Positions 29,757 through 38,190 of a stretch of 64,000 nucleotides of DNA are shown here, one piece after another. A program made the position numbers and the translations under genes. The notes under the pieces were generated by a model. That model ran no database searches. It had not been told where the DNA came from and was given only the letters and a program-made list of their open reading frames with translations. Source of the stretch: Ornithinimicrobium avium (GTDB lineage Bacteria; Actinomycetota; Actinomycetes; Actinomycetales; Dermatophilaceae); NCBI RefSeq assembly GCF_003351765.1, contig NZ_CP031229.1, positions 1,426,001-1,490,000 on the forward strand, in the 5' to 3' direction. How positions within the stretch are numbered: position 1 is the first letter of the stretch; the number at the start of each line of letters is the position of its first letter.

Positions 29757-31019
29757 TCAGCCGAGCCGCTCCAGCTCCTCGCGGACGGCGACCAGGCCGT
29801 CCCAGAGCTCCACGAACCGCGTCGACAGCGGCGCCAGGCCGAGCCGCAACCCGTCGGGGGCACGGAAGTCGGGGATGACGCCACGGCGCCACAGCCGTCG
29901 GTTGACCTCGGCGAACCGCGGGTGACGCAGGGTGATGTGCCCGCCGCGTCGCTCGTGGGCCTTCGGGCTGGCGATCGTCACGCCGAGGTCGGCGGGCCAG
30001 GACTCCACGACCGACCAGGCCAGGTCGGTCAGCCTCAGCGACTTGGCGCGCACCGCCTCGATCCCTGCCTCGGCGAGCATCTCCACGCCCATCCGCACCG
30101 GGACCATGGCCAGCACCGGCGCGGTGCCGCTCACCAGCGAGCGCACGCCCGGCTCGGGCTGGTAGCCCTGCTCCATGAGGAACTGGTCGCGCCGCCCCCA
30201 CCAACCCTGGACCGGCTGGCGCAGTGTCGGTATGTCGTGCAGCCGGGCCGCGAGGTAGGCGTGCGCGGGCGCTCCCGGCCCGCCGTTGAGGTACTTGTAG
30301 TCGCAGCCCACGGCCGCGTCCCACCGCCACCGGTCGGCCCTGATCGGCACCGAGCCGGCGGAGTGGCAGGTGTCCCACAGGACCATCCCGCCGGCCCGGT
30401 GCACCACCTTGGTGATCGCCTCGGCGTCGGCGACCCAGCCGGAGCGGTAGGCCACGTGCGAGAGCAGCACGACCGCGGTGCGGTCGCCGACCATGCCGGC
30501 GACCAGCTCCGGGGTGACGCCTGCGGCGAGGTCGACGTCGATCCAGCGCAACGTCATACCCCGTTCGGCGGCGACGCCCTCGGCGACGTAGCGGTCGGTC
30601 GGGAAGTTGTCGCGGTCGAGCACGATCTCGGTGCGGGCCGGGTCGAGGGCGACCTGGTGGTCGGCCAACGCCCGCAGCATCTTGTAGAGCAGGACGGTGG
30701 TCGAGTCGGCCACGACCGTCTGGCCGGGGCAGGCCCCGAGCGCGGCGCGACCGACGAGGTCGCCGAGGTCCTCGGGCCAGGTCATCCAGCCCTCGTCCCA
30801 GCTGCGGATCAGCCGGGTGCCCCAGTCCTCGCGCACGAAGCGGGCCATCTCCTCGGCGGCGCCGACCACGGGGCGGCCCAGGGAGTTGCCGTCGAGGTAG
30901 GCGACCACGCCCTCGGCGCGCTCGAACCGGTCGGGATAGGCGGCCAGCGGGTCGGCCGCGTCCAGGGCCTCCGCGTCGGCCCGCGTGGGCGTCCGCTGCC
31001 CGGTGGTCGGTGCGTTCAC
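29757..31019 (-). CDS. kynU: Kynureninase
   Basis: A PLP enzyme that cleaves kynurenine to anthranilate and alanine. The 420-residue length is normal. PLP is held by Lys242 in CDYKYLNGGPGAPA. Other marks are VAYLDGNSLGRP near the start, DSTTVLLYKMLRAL (phosphate contact), DRDNFPTDRY, HVAYRSGWV and LWDTCHSAGSVPI. The GTG start overlaps the kynA stop by 4 nt. With kynA it forms most of the route from tryptophan to anthranilate; the formamidase step (kynB or an unrelated hydrolase) is not in the window. Confidence 0.96.
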   Translation of the reverse strand: MNAPTTGQRTPTRADAEALDAADPLAAYPDRFERAEGVVAYLDGNSLGRPVVGAAEEMARFVREDWGTRLIRSWDEGWMTWPEDLGDLVGRAALGACPGQTVVADSTTVLLYKMLRALADHQVALDPARTEIVLDRDNFPTDRYVAEGVAAERGMTLRWIDVDLAAGVTPELVAGMVGDRTAVVLLSHVAYRSGWVADAEAITKVVHRAGGMVLWDTCHSAGSVPIRADRWRWDAAVGCDYKYLNGGPGAPAHAYLAARLHDIPTLRQPVQGWWGRRDQFLMEQGYQPEPGVRSLVSGTAPVLAMVPVRMGVEMLAEAGIEAVRAKSLRLTDLAWSVVESWPADLGVTIASPKAHERRGGHITLRHPRFAEVNRRLWRRGVIPDFRAPDGLRLGLAPLSTRFVELWDGLVAVREELERLG

Positions 31020-31945
31020 GACCCGTCACCCCCGTGGTAGCCGTCGGCCGTGACGTCCTGGACGCGGGCGCGCACGTCGTAGAGCTCGGGGAAGAAGGTC
31101 AGGTCCAGGGCGCGGCGCAGGAAGGGCACGCCCGAGGAGCCGCCGGTCCCCCGCTTGGAGCCGATGATCCGCTCGACCGTCCTGAGGTGGCGGAAGCGCC
31201 ATACCTGGAAGTTGTCCTCGACGTCGACGAGGTCCTCGGCGACGTGGTACTCGACCCAGTGGTGGGCCGGGTCCTCGTAGACGGCCGCGAAGACGTCGAC
31301 GACGCCTTCGTGGGCCTCGTAGGGCTGGGTGACGTCGCGGTCGAGCACCTCCTGCGGCACCGGGTGGCCGCGGCGGGCCAGCCAGCGCAGCACCTCGTCG
31401 TAGAGGCTCGGCTCGTGCAGCAGCCGCTCCAGGTCGTCGTGGACCCGGCGGTCGTGCTCGAAGACGCGCAGCATGTCCGGGTTCTTGTTGCCCAGGGAGA
31501 ACTCGACGGCGCGGTACTGCCAGGACTGGAAGCCCGAGCCGGTCGCCAGGAAGGACCGGAACTGGGCGTACTCGCTGGGGGTGAGGGTGGCCAGCACCGA
31601 CCACTGCTCGGCGAGCGTGTGCTGGATGTGCTTGACCCGCGCGATCCGCTTGAGCGCGGGCTGCAGGTCGTCGCTGCGGACCAGCTCGCGGGCCGAGCTG
31701 AGCTCGTGGAGCATGAGCTTGAGCCAGAGCTCGGAGGTCTGGTGCTGGATGATGAACAGCAGCTCGTCGTGGCGGGGCGGGACGGCGCGCGGGTGCTGCG
31801 CGTCGAGCACCTTGTGCAGGTCGAGGTACTCCCCGTAGGAGAGGTTGCGGCCGAAGTCCTGCTCGATCCCCTGCTCCAGGTCACGGACCGAGCGGGTATG
31901 GCGTGCGACGGGGTCGTCGGCGGTGTCACGGGCGTCGTTGCTCAC
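31016..31945 (-). CDS. kynA: Tryptophan 2,3-dioxygenase
   Basis: A haem dioxygenase that opens the indole ring of tryptophan to N-formylkynurenine. The 309 residues cover the whole family: LSYGEYLDLHKVLDAQHPRA at the N-terminus, the substrate and haem pocket HDELLFIIQHQTSELWLKLM, GSGFQSWQYRAVEFSLGNKN, and the proximal haem His region in VEDNFQVWRFRHLRTVERII, followed by GSKRGTGGSSGVPFLRRALD. The GTG start lies 7 nt after a TACACT box with no ribosome binding site, so the operon mRNA is probably leaderless. Confidence 0.97.
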   Translation of the reverse strand: MSNDARDTADDPVARHTRSVRDLEQGIEQDFGRNLSYGEYLDLHKVLDAQHPRAVPPRHDELLFIIQHQTSELWLKLMLHELSSARELVRSDDLQPALKRIARVKHIQHTLAEQWSVLATLTPSEYAQFRSFLATGSGFQSWQYRAVEFSLGNKNPDMLRVFEHDRRVHDDLERLLHEPSLYDEVLRWLARRGHPVPQEVLDRDVTQPYEAHEGVVDVFAAVYEDPAHHWVEYHVAEDLVDVEDNFQVWRFRHLRTVERIIGSKRGTGGSSGVPFLRRALDLTFFPELYDVRARVQDVTADGYHGGDGS

Positions 31946-31958
31946 GTTCCCGAGTGTA
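31946..31958 (-). promoter_or_regulatory. Leaderless-type promoter of the kynA-kynU-dinB operon
   Basis: On the minus strand TACACT (31958 to 31953) is followed after 7 nt by the GTG of kynA. No other promoter is apparent in the 103-base divergent gap. Confidence 0.5.
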
Positions 31959-32048
31959 GGACGGGCTCGGCCCGGTGTCTGCGACGCAGGTGCGACACAA
32001 GGCCTCTACGGTCCGAGGCGCCCCTGACCCACCTGCCGGAGGAGTGCC

Positions 32049-34106
32049 ATGCGACCTGTCCGACCTACTTCCCGATGGCTGGGAGCAGCCGCCGCCCTGG
32101 CCCTCGTGGGGCCTGGCCTGGGCAGCATGGGTGCCCTCCCGGCCCATGCTGCCGACACCGTTCGCCTGGGCTGCCAGGACATACATCAGAACTTGATACT
32201 GGACACGGACCGGTTCCAGTCCAGCACTTTCATCCCCTACACGGCCACGGGCGCCAACGGTGCGACTTTCGAGCACTACCTTTTCTATTCCGCAGGCTCG
32301 TCGGGGGCGAGCACCGACGGGACGCGACTCGTCTCCAACGGCTTGACCCCGCCGTACGACATCCGCGTGCAGGACCCGGCTACGAGCGAGACGTTCGCGC
32401 AGGCCGTTGTGGCCGGATGTCCCTCGCTCCCCGAATGGATCGCGGTCCCCAACTACCCCACGTCTCAGGACGGCGGTTGGACGATGCCGGTCTCCAATGA
32501 CGTCGTCTCCTGGCACCTCGATGACACTGGCAGGCTCAGCGCGGTCGCCAGTGCCCCCCACTGGTTTTCCTGGCTGGACATGCACGGCGACATCGGCAGC
32601 TCCCCGATCGACGCCTCGGTCGTGGATTTCGGGCAGGCCCCCGGCTCGATCGACGTCGCCCGTGTCCTGTCCTTCTCGTGCTCGTCCGGCATGGGTGATG
32701 CGGGGCCGCCCGGGGTCCTCGTGTCGTCTCCGGAGCTCAGGCGAGGATTCGCTGTCGAGCAGGCGCTCCGCGACGGGACGTGGACGCCTCTGGGGCTGGT
32801 CGTCTATGGCGACGACCCAGGCCAGATGGCAGATGTGCAGCCCATGTTCTGGTCCGTGAGCCCAGCCGAGACTTGGGGCGTCTGGGACGAGCATCCGGAG
32901 CTGGGGCCGGTCTCGTGGCGGATCCTGGACCCGGAGACGGGCCGTGTCCTCGGACAGAGCACCCACTCTGCCCTGTGCGGCACCGACTTCGACCCCGTCG
33001 ACATGGACGTCGTCAGCGTTCCGACGCCGACCAAGGACGAGGCAGGAATGTGGGTCGTCCCCGACGACGACCCGACATATCAGTGGCTGCTGGAGGCTGA
33101 CGGTGAGCTAGCGGTGCGTGTCCTGCCTGCTCTGACGACCTTCCCCGACGGCGAGGTCACCCACAACTACGGCCTGCCGGCCGACGCGACACCGGACCCG
33201 GCACCCGCCATCGACCGGGTCCAGGGCGAGGACCGCTACGGGACGGCCGCCAGCGTCGTGCTGGCGGACTACGCACCGGGCCTGGACACGGTCTACCTGG
33301 CCTCCGGGCGGCAGTTCCCCGACGCCCTGGCCGGCGCGGCGCTGGCAGGCGCCCAGGACGCCCCGGTCCTGCTGACCAGGCCGGACCGTCTGCCCGATGC
33401 CACCCGGTCCGCGCTGCGGACCCTCGCTCCCCAGCACGTCGTCGTCCTCGGCGGGCCGGCCGCGGTCGCCGAGCCCGTCCTCGAGGAGGTCACGGCGCTC
33501 GGTCTCGACACGACCCGGCTCTTCGGCAGCAACCGCTACGCCACCGCCGCGGCGGTCAGCGCCCAGCTCGACCCGGCCGACTCGGCCTTCGTCGCCTCCG
33601 GGCTGGGCTACCCGGATGCGCTCGCCGGCGCCGGTGCGGCCGGAGCCGCGGCCGCCCCGGTGCTGCTGACCCGTCAGGACACCCTCCCCGCCGTCGCCGC
33701 GGCCGAGCTGGTGCGGCACCAGCCCGACACGGTGTACGTCCTCGGCGGGACCACTGCGGTCTCCGACTCGGTCGTCGACCAGATCGAGGCCCTGGGCCTG
33801 ACGGTCGTCAGAGTCGGTGGGACCGACCGCTACGGGACGGCTGCCGCCGTGGCCGCGTTGCACGGCGAGGCGGGCTTCCCGCACGCCTGGGTGGCCAGCG
33901 GCCTCGGCTTCGCCGACGCCCTGTCCGCCGCTCCGCTGGCCGGACGCGAGGACGGCGCGATCCTGCTGACCCGGCCAGGGTCCCTGCCGCAGGCCACCGC
34001 CGCAGCGCTGCTGGGCGGAAGTCCCGCGGCGGTGACGGTCCTCGGCGGAGAGGCCGCAGTCGGCGCGGAGGTCGCGCAGGCGATCGCGGACCTCGCCTGG
34101 GAGTAG
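32049..34106 (+). CDS. Secreted protein with three CWB2 cell-wall-binding repeats
   Basis: 685 residues. A signal peptide (MRPVRPTSRWLG, then AAAALALVGPGLGSMGALPA, cleavage near AHA/ADT) is followed by a domain of about 350 residues that I do not recognise (GCQDIHQNLILDTDRFQSST to EVTHNYGLPA). It is rich in Trp, Ser and aromatic residues and has Cys residues that could pair. Three CWB2 repeats then anchor it (GEDRYGTAASVVLADYAPGL, LFGSNRYATAAAVSAQLDPA, VGGTDRYGTAAAVAALHGEA; each with VLLTR and VLGG motifs). The ATG follows GGAGGAG. The unknown domain has clearly lower GC and more mixed codons than its neighbours and than its own CWB2 part, a sign of separate origin. Confidence 0.88.
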   Translation: MRPVRPTSRWLGAAAALALVGPGLGSMGALPAHAADTVRLGCQDIHQNLILDTDRFQSSTFIPYTATGANGATFEHYLFYSAGSSGASTDGTRLVSNGLTPPYDIRVQDPATSETFAQAVVAGCPSLPEWIAVPNYPTSQDGGWTMPVSNDVVSWHLDDTGRLSAVASAPHWFSWLDMHGDIGSSPIDASVVDFGQAPGSIDVARVLSFSCSSGMGDAGPPGVLVSSPELRRGFAVEQALRDGTWTPLGLVVYGDDPGQMADVQPMFWSVSPAETWGVWDEHPELGPVSWRILDPETGRVLGQSTHSALCGTDFDPVDMDVVSVPTPTKDEAGMWVVPDDDPTYQWLLEADGELAVRVLPALTTFPDGEVTHNYGLPADATPDPAPAIDRVQGEDRYGTAASVVLADYAPGLDTVYLASGRQFPDALAGAALAGAQDAPVLLTRPDRLPDATRSALRTLAPQHVVVLGGPAAVAEPVLEEVTALGLDTTRLFGSNRYATAAAVSAQLDPADSAFVASGLGYPDALAGAGAAGAAAAPVLLTRQDTLPAVAAAELVRHQPDTVYVLGGTTAVSDSVVDQIEALGLTVVRVGGTDRYGTAAAVAALHGEAGFPHAWVASGLGFADALSAAPLAGREDGAILLTRPGSLPQATAAALLGGSPAAVTVLGGEAAVGAEVAQAIADLAWE

Positions 34107-34131
34107 CACCGGGTCGCGACACCACCAGGGG

Positions 34132-34155
34132 CGCCGGGCGGTCCACCGCCCGGCG
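34132..34155. terminator. Hairpin after the CWB2 protein gene
   Basis: CGCCGGGCGG (34132-34141) pairs perfectly with CCGCCCGGCG (34146-34155) across TCCA, 25 bases past the stop. There is no U tract. The rest of the 170-base gap to the ABC genes shows no clear feature. Confidence 0.7.
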
Positions 34156-34276
34156 ACCCTGTCGTCCTGCGGACAGCGACCGGTGCCTCACGCCAGACTC
34201 GGGTCGTACGCGCGGCGGCCAGACATCCGACCGTGAGCGGACGACGCGTGCGGGTCGCTGCACCGACGGTGGGTGC

Positions 34277-35044
34277 ATGATCACGAACTCCGACCTGCAC
34301 CGCCACCACCCAGCCCACGGAATCCGTCCCGGACCCCCGAGCCGCACCGGATCTGCGCGACCCGCCCTGGACGCACGCGGCCTGACCAAGACCTACGGTC
34401 CGACCGTCGCACTCGCGGGCGTCGGCATCGAGCTGTGGCCCGGGGAGGCCGTGGCCGTCATGGGCGCGTCCGGCTCGGGCAAGAGCACGCTGCTGCACTG
34501 CCTGGCGGGCGTCCTCGCCCCGGACTCCGGGGCCGTTGTCCTGCACGACCCGCGGCACGGATCGCTGGACCTGGCCGGGCTGGACGCCGAGGAGCGGGCG
34601 GCGGTGCGGCTGCGCAGCTTCGGCTTCGTCTTCCAGCAGGGGCTGCTGCTGCCGGAGCTGACCGCGGTCGAGAACGTCGCCCTCCCCCTGATGCTCGGCG
34701 GCGTCGAGCGTCGTGCCGCGCAGGCTCGGGCGGCGCGGTGGATGGCGGCGCTGGGTCTCACCGGCCTGGAGGAGCGACGCCTGGGCCAGCTCTCCGGCGG
34801 CCAGCAGCAGCGGGTGGCCATCGCCCGCGCGCAGGTGTCCGACCCGGTGGTGGTCTTCGCCGACGAGCCCACGGGCGCGCTGGACTCCTCGACGTCGGGA
34901 GAGGTCATGTCGGCTCTCCTGTCGAGCACGCGGGACCGCGGCCGCACCCTGGTCGTCGTCAGCCACGACCCGCTCGTCGCAGACACCTGCGACCGCGTCG
35001 TCCACCTCGCCGACGGCTTCGTCGTGCGCGGGGGCGGGCGATGA
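34277..35044 (+). CDS. ABC transporter ATP-binding protein, MacB/LolD type
   Basis: The 255-residue subunit drives the permease encoded next. Walker A is GASGSGKSTLLHCLAG (about 62-77), the Q-loop FGFVFQQGLLLPEL, signature QLSGGQQQRVAIARA, Walker B VVVFADEPTGALDSSTSGEV and H-loop VVVSHDP. The FGFVFQQ and EPTGALDS forms are typical of the MacB/LolD/FtsE group, which power extrusion or mechanotransmission rather than simple import. The first 30 residues are a poorly conserved extension. The upstream GGTGGG is a weak binding site, so a later start is possible. The stop overlaps the permease ATG by 4 nt. Confidence 0.92.
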   Translation: MITNSDLHRHHPAHGIRPGPPSRTGSARPALDARGLTKTYGPTVALAGVGIELWPGEAVAVMGASGSGKSTLLHCLAGVLAPDSGAVVLHDPRHGSLDLAGLDAEERAAVRLRSFGFVFQQGLLLPELTAVENVALPLMLGGVERRAAQARAARWMAALGLTGLEERRLGQLSGGQQQRVAIARAQVSDPVVVFADEPTGALDSSTSGEVMSALLSSTRDRGRTLVVVSHDPLVADTCDRVVHLADGFVVRGGGR

Positions 35045-36453
35045 GCGCCCCGGCGGCCCAGCTGCATACCCCCGAGCTGGGTGGTCGGGTCCGGCTGCGC
35101 GACCTCGCGCCGCTCCTGCTGCGCGGCGGACCCGCGGACCGGCGCAGCCAGCTGCTCCCGGTCGTGGCCTTCGCGGTCGTGACCGCCCTGACGCTGACCG
35201 TCGCCAGCGGCGCTGAGTTCTTCCTCCGGCTGGACGAGGTCGGCGTGGACAGCTCCTACCAGGGCCTGTACGCGGCGCTCGCGTGCGTCGCGCTGGTCGT
35301 CCTCGCCGTGCCGCTCCTGGCCCTCTGCGGCTCGGCCGTGCGCCTGTCGACGCGTCGCCGGGACACCCGGCTCTCCTCGATGCGGCTGCTGGGCGCGCCC
35401 CGGCGCCTCCTCGTCCGCCTCAGCGTCCTGGAGGCCGGCGGGCTGGCGCTCGCGGGCGCGCTGGTCGGCGTGGTCGGCCACCTCGTCCTGGCGCCGGTGG
35501 TCGGGACGGTCAGCTTCGTCGGCGGCCCGATCGGCACCGCCGCGGTGGTCCCCTCCCTCCCCGTCGCGCTCCTCACCGTCGCGGCGCTCGTCGGCACGGC
35601 GGTCGTCGCGGCGGCGCTGGGCCTGCAGAAGGTCGCGATCACCCCGCTGGGCGTGCGCACCCGCGAACTGCCGGCCGGTGCCCACTGGGTCCGGGCTGTC
35701 GTGACGCTGGTGGTGGTCGGCGCCGTCTCGGTGGCCGGGCGTTCCCTCGGTGCGGTGGGCTCCCTGCTGGTGGCCGTCCTGGTGGTCGTGGGGATGCTCG
35801 GCGCGGGGCTGGCCGTGCTCAACGTCCTCGGCCCCTGGCTGCTGCGGCTGATGGCCCGCCGCTCGGTCCGCCGGGGCGGCGCGGGCCCCGGCGCGGTGAC
35901 GCGGCTGCTGGCCGCCCGCACCGTCCTCGACGACCCACGTGCCGTGTGGCGGCAGGTGAGCGGCGTGGCGATGGTCTCCTACATCAGCGTGATCGTCGGG
36001 GCGGGGCTGGCGCTGGCCAACATCACCGCGGCCACCGATCGGAGCCCTGCGGACGCCATGCTGACCGAGGACCTGCGGACCGGGATCCTGCTGACGATCG
36101 CGATCGCCTTCGCCACGCTGGCCGCCTCGATCACGGTGCACGCCGCCGCCGAGGTCCTCGACCGGCGGGACCTCTACGTGGCGCTCGACCGGCTCGGCAC
36201 GCCCCGGGGGCAGCTGGAGCGCACCCGGCGCCAGGTCGTCCTACGCCCGCTGTTCACCGTGTGCGTGGTGTCCGCGGCCGCCGGTGCGGTCACGGTCCTG
36301 CCCCTGACGGGAGCCGCGCTGGTCCTGGACCCGATGACGCTGCTGGCCGTCGTCGGCGCGCTGGGGCTGGGGCTGCTGGTCGTCCGGCTGGCGGTCGGGG
36401 CGACCACGCCGCTGCTGCACCAGGTGCTGGAGGCGCCCGAGCCGGTCGTGTGA
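35041..36453 (+). CDS. FtsX-like ABC transporter permease
   Basis: 470 residues with about ten hydrophobic segments, beginning LLPVVAFAVVTALTLTVASG. Two FtsX-type halves are visible: LALCGSAVRLSTRRRDTRLSSMRLLGAPRR with flanking helices, and the second half after VTRLLAARTVLDDPRAVWRQ, with LDRRDLYVALDRLGTPRGQL. The repeated short RLLG/RLGTP coupling elements contact the ATPase. There is no large periplasmic MacB domain. Such bacitracin- or lipid-type exporters often protect against envelope agents, but no substrate can be assigned. No two-component pair adjoins it. Confidence 0.87.
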   Translation: MSAPAAQLHTPELGGRVRLRDLAPLLLRGGPADRRSQLLPVVAFAVVTALTLTVASGAEFFLRLDEVGVDSSYQGLYAALACVALVVLAVPLLALCGSAVRLSTRRRDTRLSSMRLLGAPRRLLVRLSVLEAGGLALAGALVGVVGHLVLAPVVGTVSFVGGPIGTAAVVPSLPVALLTVAALVGTAVVAAALGLQKVAITPLGVRTRELPAGAHWVRAVVTLVVVGAVSVAGRSLGAVGSLLVAVLVVVGMLGAGLAVLNVLGPWLLRLMARRSVRRGGAGPGAVTRLLAARTVLDDPRAVWRQVSGVAMVSYISVIVGAGLALANITAATDRSPADAMLTEDLRTGILLTIAIAFATLAASITVHAAAEVLDRRDLYVALDRLGTPRGQLERTRRQVVLRPLFTVCVVSAAAGAVTVLPLTGAALVLDPMTLLAVVGALGLGLLVVRLAVGATTPLLHQVLEAPEPVV

Positions 36454-36494
36454 GCGCGTCCGCCCAGGTCGGCGGGTCTGTCGGTGGTCTCCCC

Positions 36495-36500
36495 TAGCAT
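36495..36500 (+). promoter_or_regulatory. Possible -10 box of the HNH gene
   Basis: TAGCAT lies 9 nt before an in-frame ATG at 36510 and about 64 nt before the better-supported start at 36564. It probably makes a leader of about 57 nt. Confidence 0.35.
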
Positions 36501-36563
36501 GCGGAGCAGATGGACCGGACGGCGGGAGGCGCCGGCCGGAGGCACCGAGGAGGGGTGTGCGGT

Positions 36564-38114
36564 ATGTCGATCGCATCAGGAGGCGGACCGGCTCCGCCGG
36601 GCGGGTCAGCGCCGGGCGGGCCAGCGCCGGGCGGGGCGCCACCGGGCGGGGCAGCGCCGGGCGGGGCAGCGCCGGGCGGGGCAGCGGTCGCCGTGCTGCC
36701 CGGGCCCGGCCTGCGCCTGGCGGGCGCGACACCGGACCTGCTGGTCCAGGTGCGCAGCCTGACCGGGCGGCTGGCCGGGGAGGGGCCGGCGATGTCCCAG
36801 GAGGAGCGCGTGAGCCTGATCTCCGAGCTGGAGACGCTCAAGAACGTCTGCGCCGGCGCGCAGGCCGCCGTGACGCTCGACCTGCACGAGCAGGCCGCGC
36901 TCGACCGGCAGGCGAGCGCCGGGGAGATGGGCCACCGCCGGCGGGAGCGGGAGGGCGTGACCCTGGAGGTGACGGTGGCCCGCAGGGTCTCCCCTCAGCG
37001 CTCGCGCAGCCTGATCGAGCTGACCAAGGCCCTGCACGACCGCCTGCCGCACACCCTGGCGGCCTTCCGGTCGGGGCGGGTGAGCGAGTGGGCCGCCACG
37101 CTGGTGGTCAGGGAGACCAAGGAGCTGACCGACGAGCAGGCGCGGCGGGTGGACGAGGGCCTGGCGCCCACGCTCGGCAGCTGCTCGGAGGGACGACTGC
37201 AGAAGCGGGCCGCGGCGTTGGCCTACGAGGCGGACAAGCGCGGCTTCCTGGCCCGGCACGCCAGGGCGGTGAGGGACCGGTTCGTCTCGGTCCGGCCGGC
37301 CCCCGAGGGCATGGTGCGGCTCTCCGCGCTGCTCCCGCTGGGGGAGGGGGTGGCGGTGGACAAGGCGCTGACCGAGCACGCCGCCCGAGCCAGGGCCTCC
37401 GGGGACGAGCGGACGAAGCAGCAGCTGTGCGCCGACCGGCTCGTGCACCTGGTCACGGGGGTCGACCCCGCCCAGCAGGGCTTCCCCGTGGAGATCGGCC
37501 TGATCATGAGCGACCGGGCGCTCCTGGGTGACGGCGACGACAGCGCCCGGGTCCCGGGCTACGGCCCGGTGCCCGCCGCGCTGGCCCGGATGATCGCGGC
37601 GCTGGGCAGCTCCCGCGAGGGCGAGGTGTCGGCGGCGAGGGCCTGGGTCCGACGGCTTGTGCTCGACCCGGTCGACTCCACCCTGGCCGACCTCGACCCC
37701 GGCCGCCGGCTGTTCTCGGGGCCGCTGCGCCGGTTCGTGCTCACCCGCGACCAGGTCTGCGCGATGCCCTACTGCACCGCGCCGATCCAGGACGTGGACC
37801 ACGTGGAGCGCGCCAGGGACGGCGGTGGCACCACGGCGGGCAACGGCCAGGGGCTGTGCCGGGCCTGCAACCTGGACAAGGAGGCCGAGGCGCTGAGCAC
37901 CGAGGTGGTGACGGCGGCCGACGGCTCGCGGGCGGTGCGGGTCCGCACCCGCTACGGGCAGACCGCCTACTCCCAGCCACCGCCCCTGCTGGACACGACG
38001 GACGACCTGGGTGCCCGTGCCCACGGCGCCCGGCAGCCGTGGTGGAAGGCCGGGGCCGGCGCGCTCCCAGGGGTCCCGGATGAGGCGCGGGGCGAGGAGG
38101 AGGAGGCCTGCTGA
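36564..38114 (+). CDS. DUF222 domain protein with C-terminal HNH endonuclease motif
   Basis: 516 residues of the large actinobacterial DUF222/HNH group (related to the mycobacterial 13E12 repeat proteins). After a Gly/Pro/Ala-rich N-terminus (residues 5-42, encoded by a 15-bp minisatellite) come helical DUF222 (LTGRLAGEGPAMSQEERVSL to about 380) and the HNH unit (CAMPYCTAPIQDVDHVERAR, then CRACNLDKEA). The two CxxC pairs and the DH pair suit zinc and a nicking metal. Function is unproven; the group is often repeated in genomes and may be selfish. The ATG at 36564 follows GAGGAGGGG; an ATG at 36510 lacks a site. Confidence 0.88.
   Translation: MSIASGGGPAPPGGSAPGGPAPGGAPPGGAAPGGAAPGGAAVAVLPGPGLRLAGATPDLLVQVRSLTGRLAGEGPAMSQEERVSLISELETLKNVCAGAQAAVTLDLHEQAALDRQASAGEMGHRRREREGVTLEVTVARRVSPQRSRSLIELTKALHDRLPHTLAAFRSGRVSEWAATLVVRETKELTDEQARRVDEGLAPTLGSCSEGRLQKRAAALAYEADKRGFLARHARAVRDRFVSVRPAPEGMVRLSALLPLGEGVAVDKALTEHAARARASGDERTKQQLCADRLVHLVTGVDPAQQGFPVEIGLIMSDRALLGDGDDSARVPGYGPVPAALARMIAALGSSREGEVSAARAWVRRLVLDPVDSTLADLDPGRRLFSGPLRRFVLTRDQVCAMPYCTAPIQDVDHVERARDGGGTTAGNGQGLCRACNLDKEAEALSTEVVTAADGSRAVRVRTRYGQTAYSQPPPLLDTTDDLGARAHGARQPWWKAGAGALPGVPDEARGEEEEAC
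36599..36688. repeat. 15-bp minisatellite, six units, inside the HNH gene
   Basis: Units of GGGCGGGNCAGCGCC at 36599, 36614, 36629 (variant), 36644, 36659 and 36674 encode PGGxA-type five-residue repeats. Units 4 and 5 are identical, suggesting recent slippage. The period keeps the reading frame. Confidence 0.85.
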
Positions 38115-38145
38115 GGCGGGCGCACGGCCTACGTGGTCGTCGGTT

Positions 38146-38182
38146 GTGCGGCACCGCCGGTGCCCCGGCCTGCGTGCCGCAC
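38146..38182. terminator. Bidirectional hairpin between the HNH and SIS genes
   Basis: GTGCGGCAC (38146-38154) pairs with GTGCCGCAC (38174-38182); the 19-nt loop contains a further CCGG pair. It lies midway between convergent stops. Confidence 0.6.
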
Positions 38183-38190
38183 CTCGGGGC

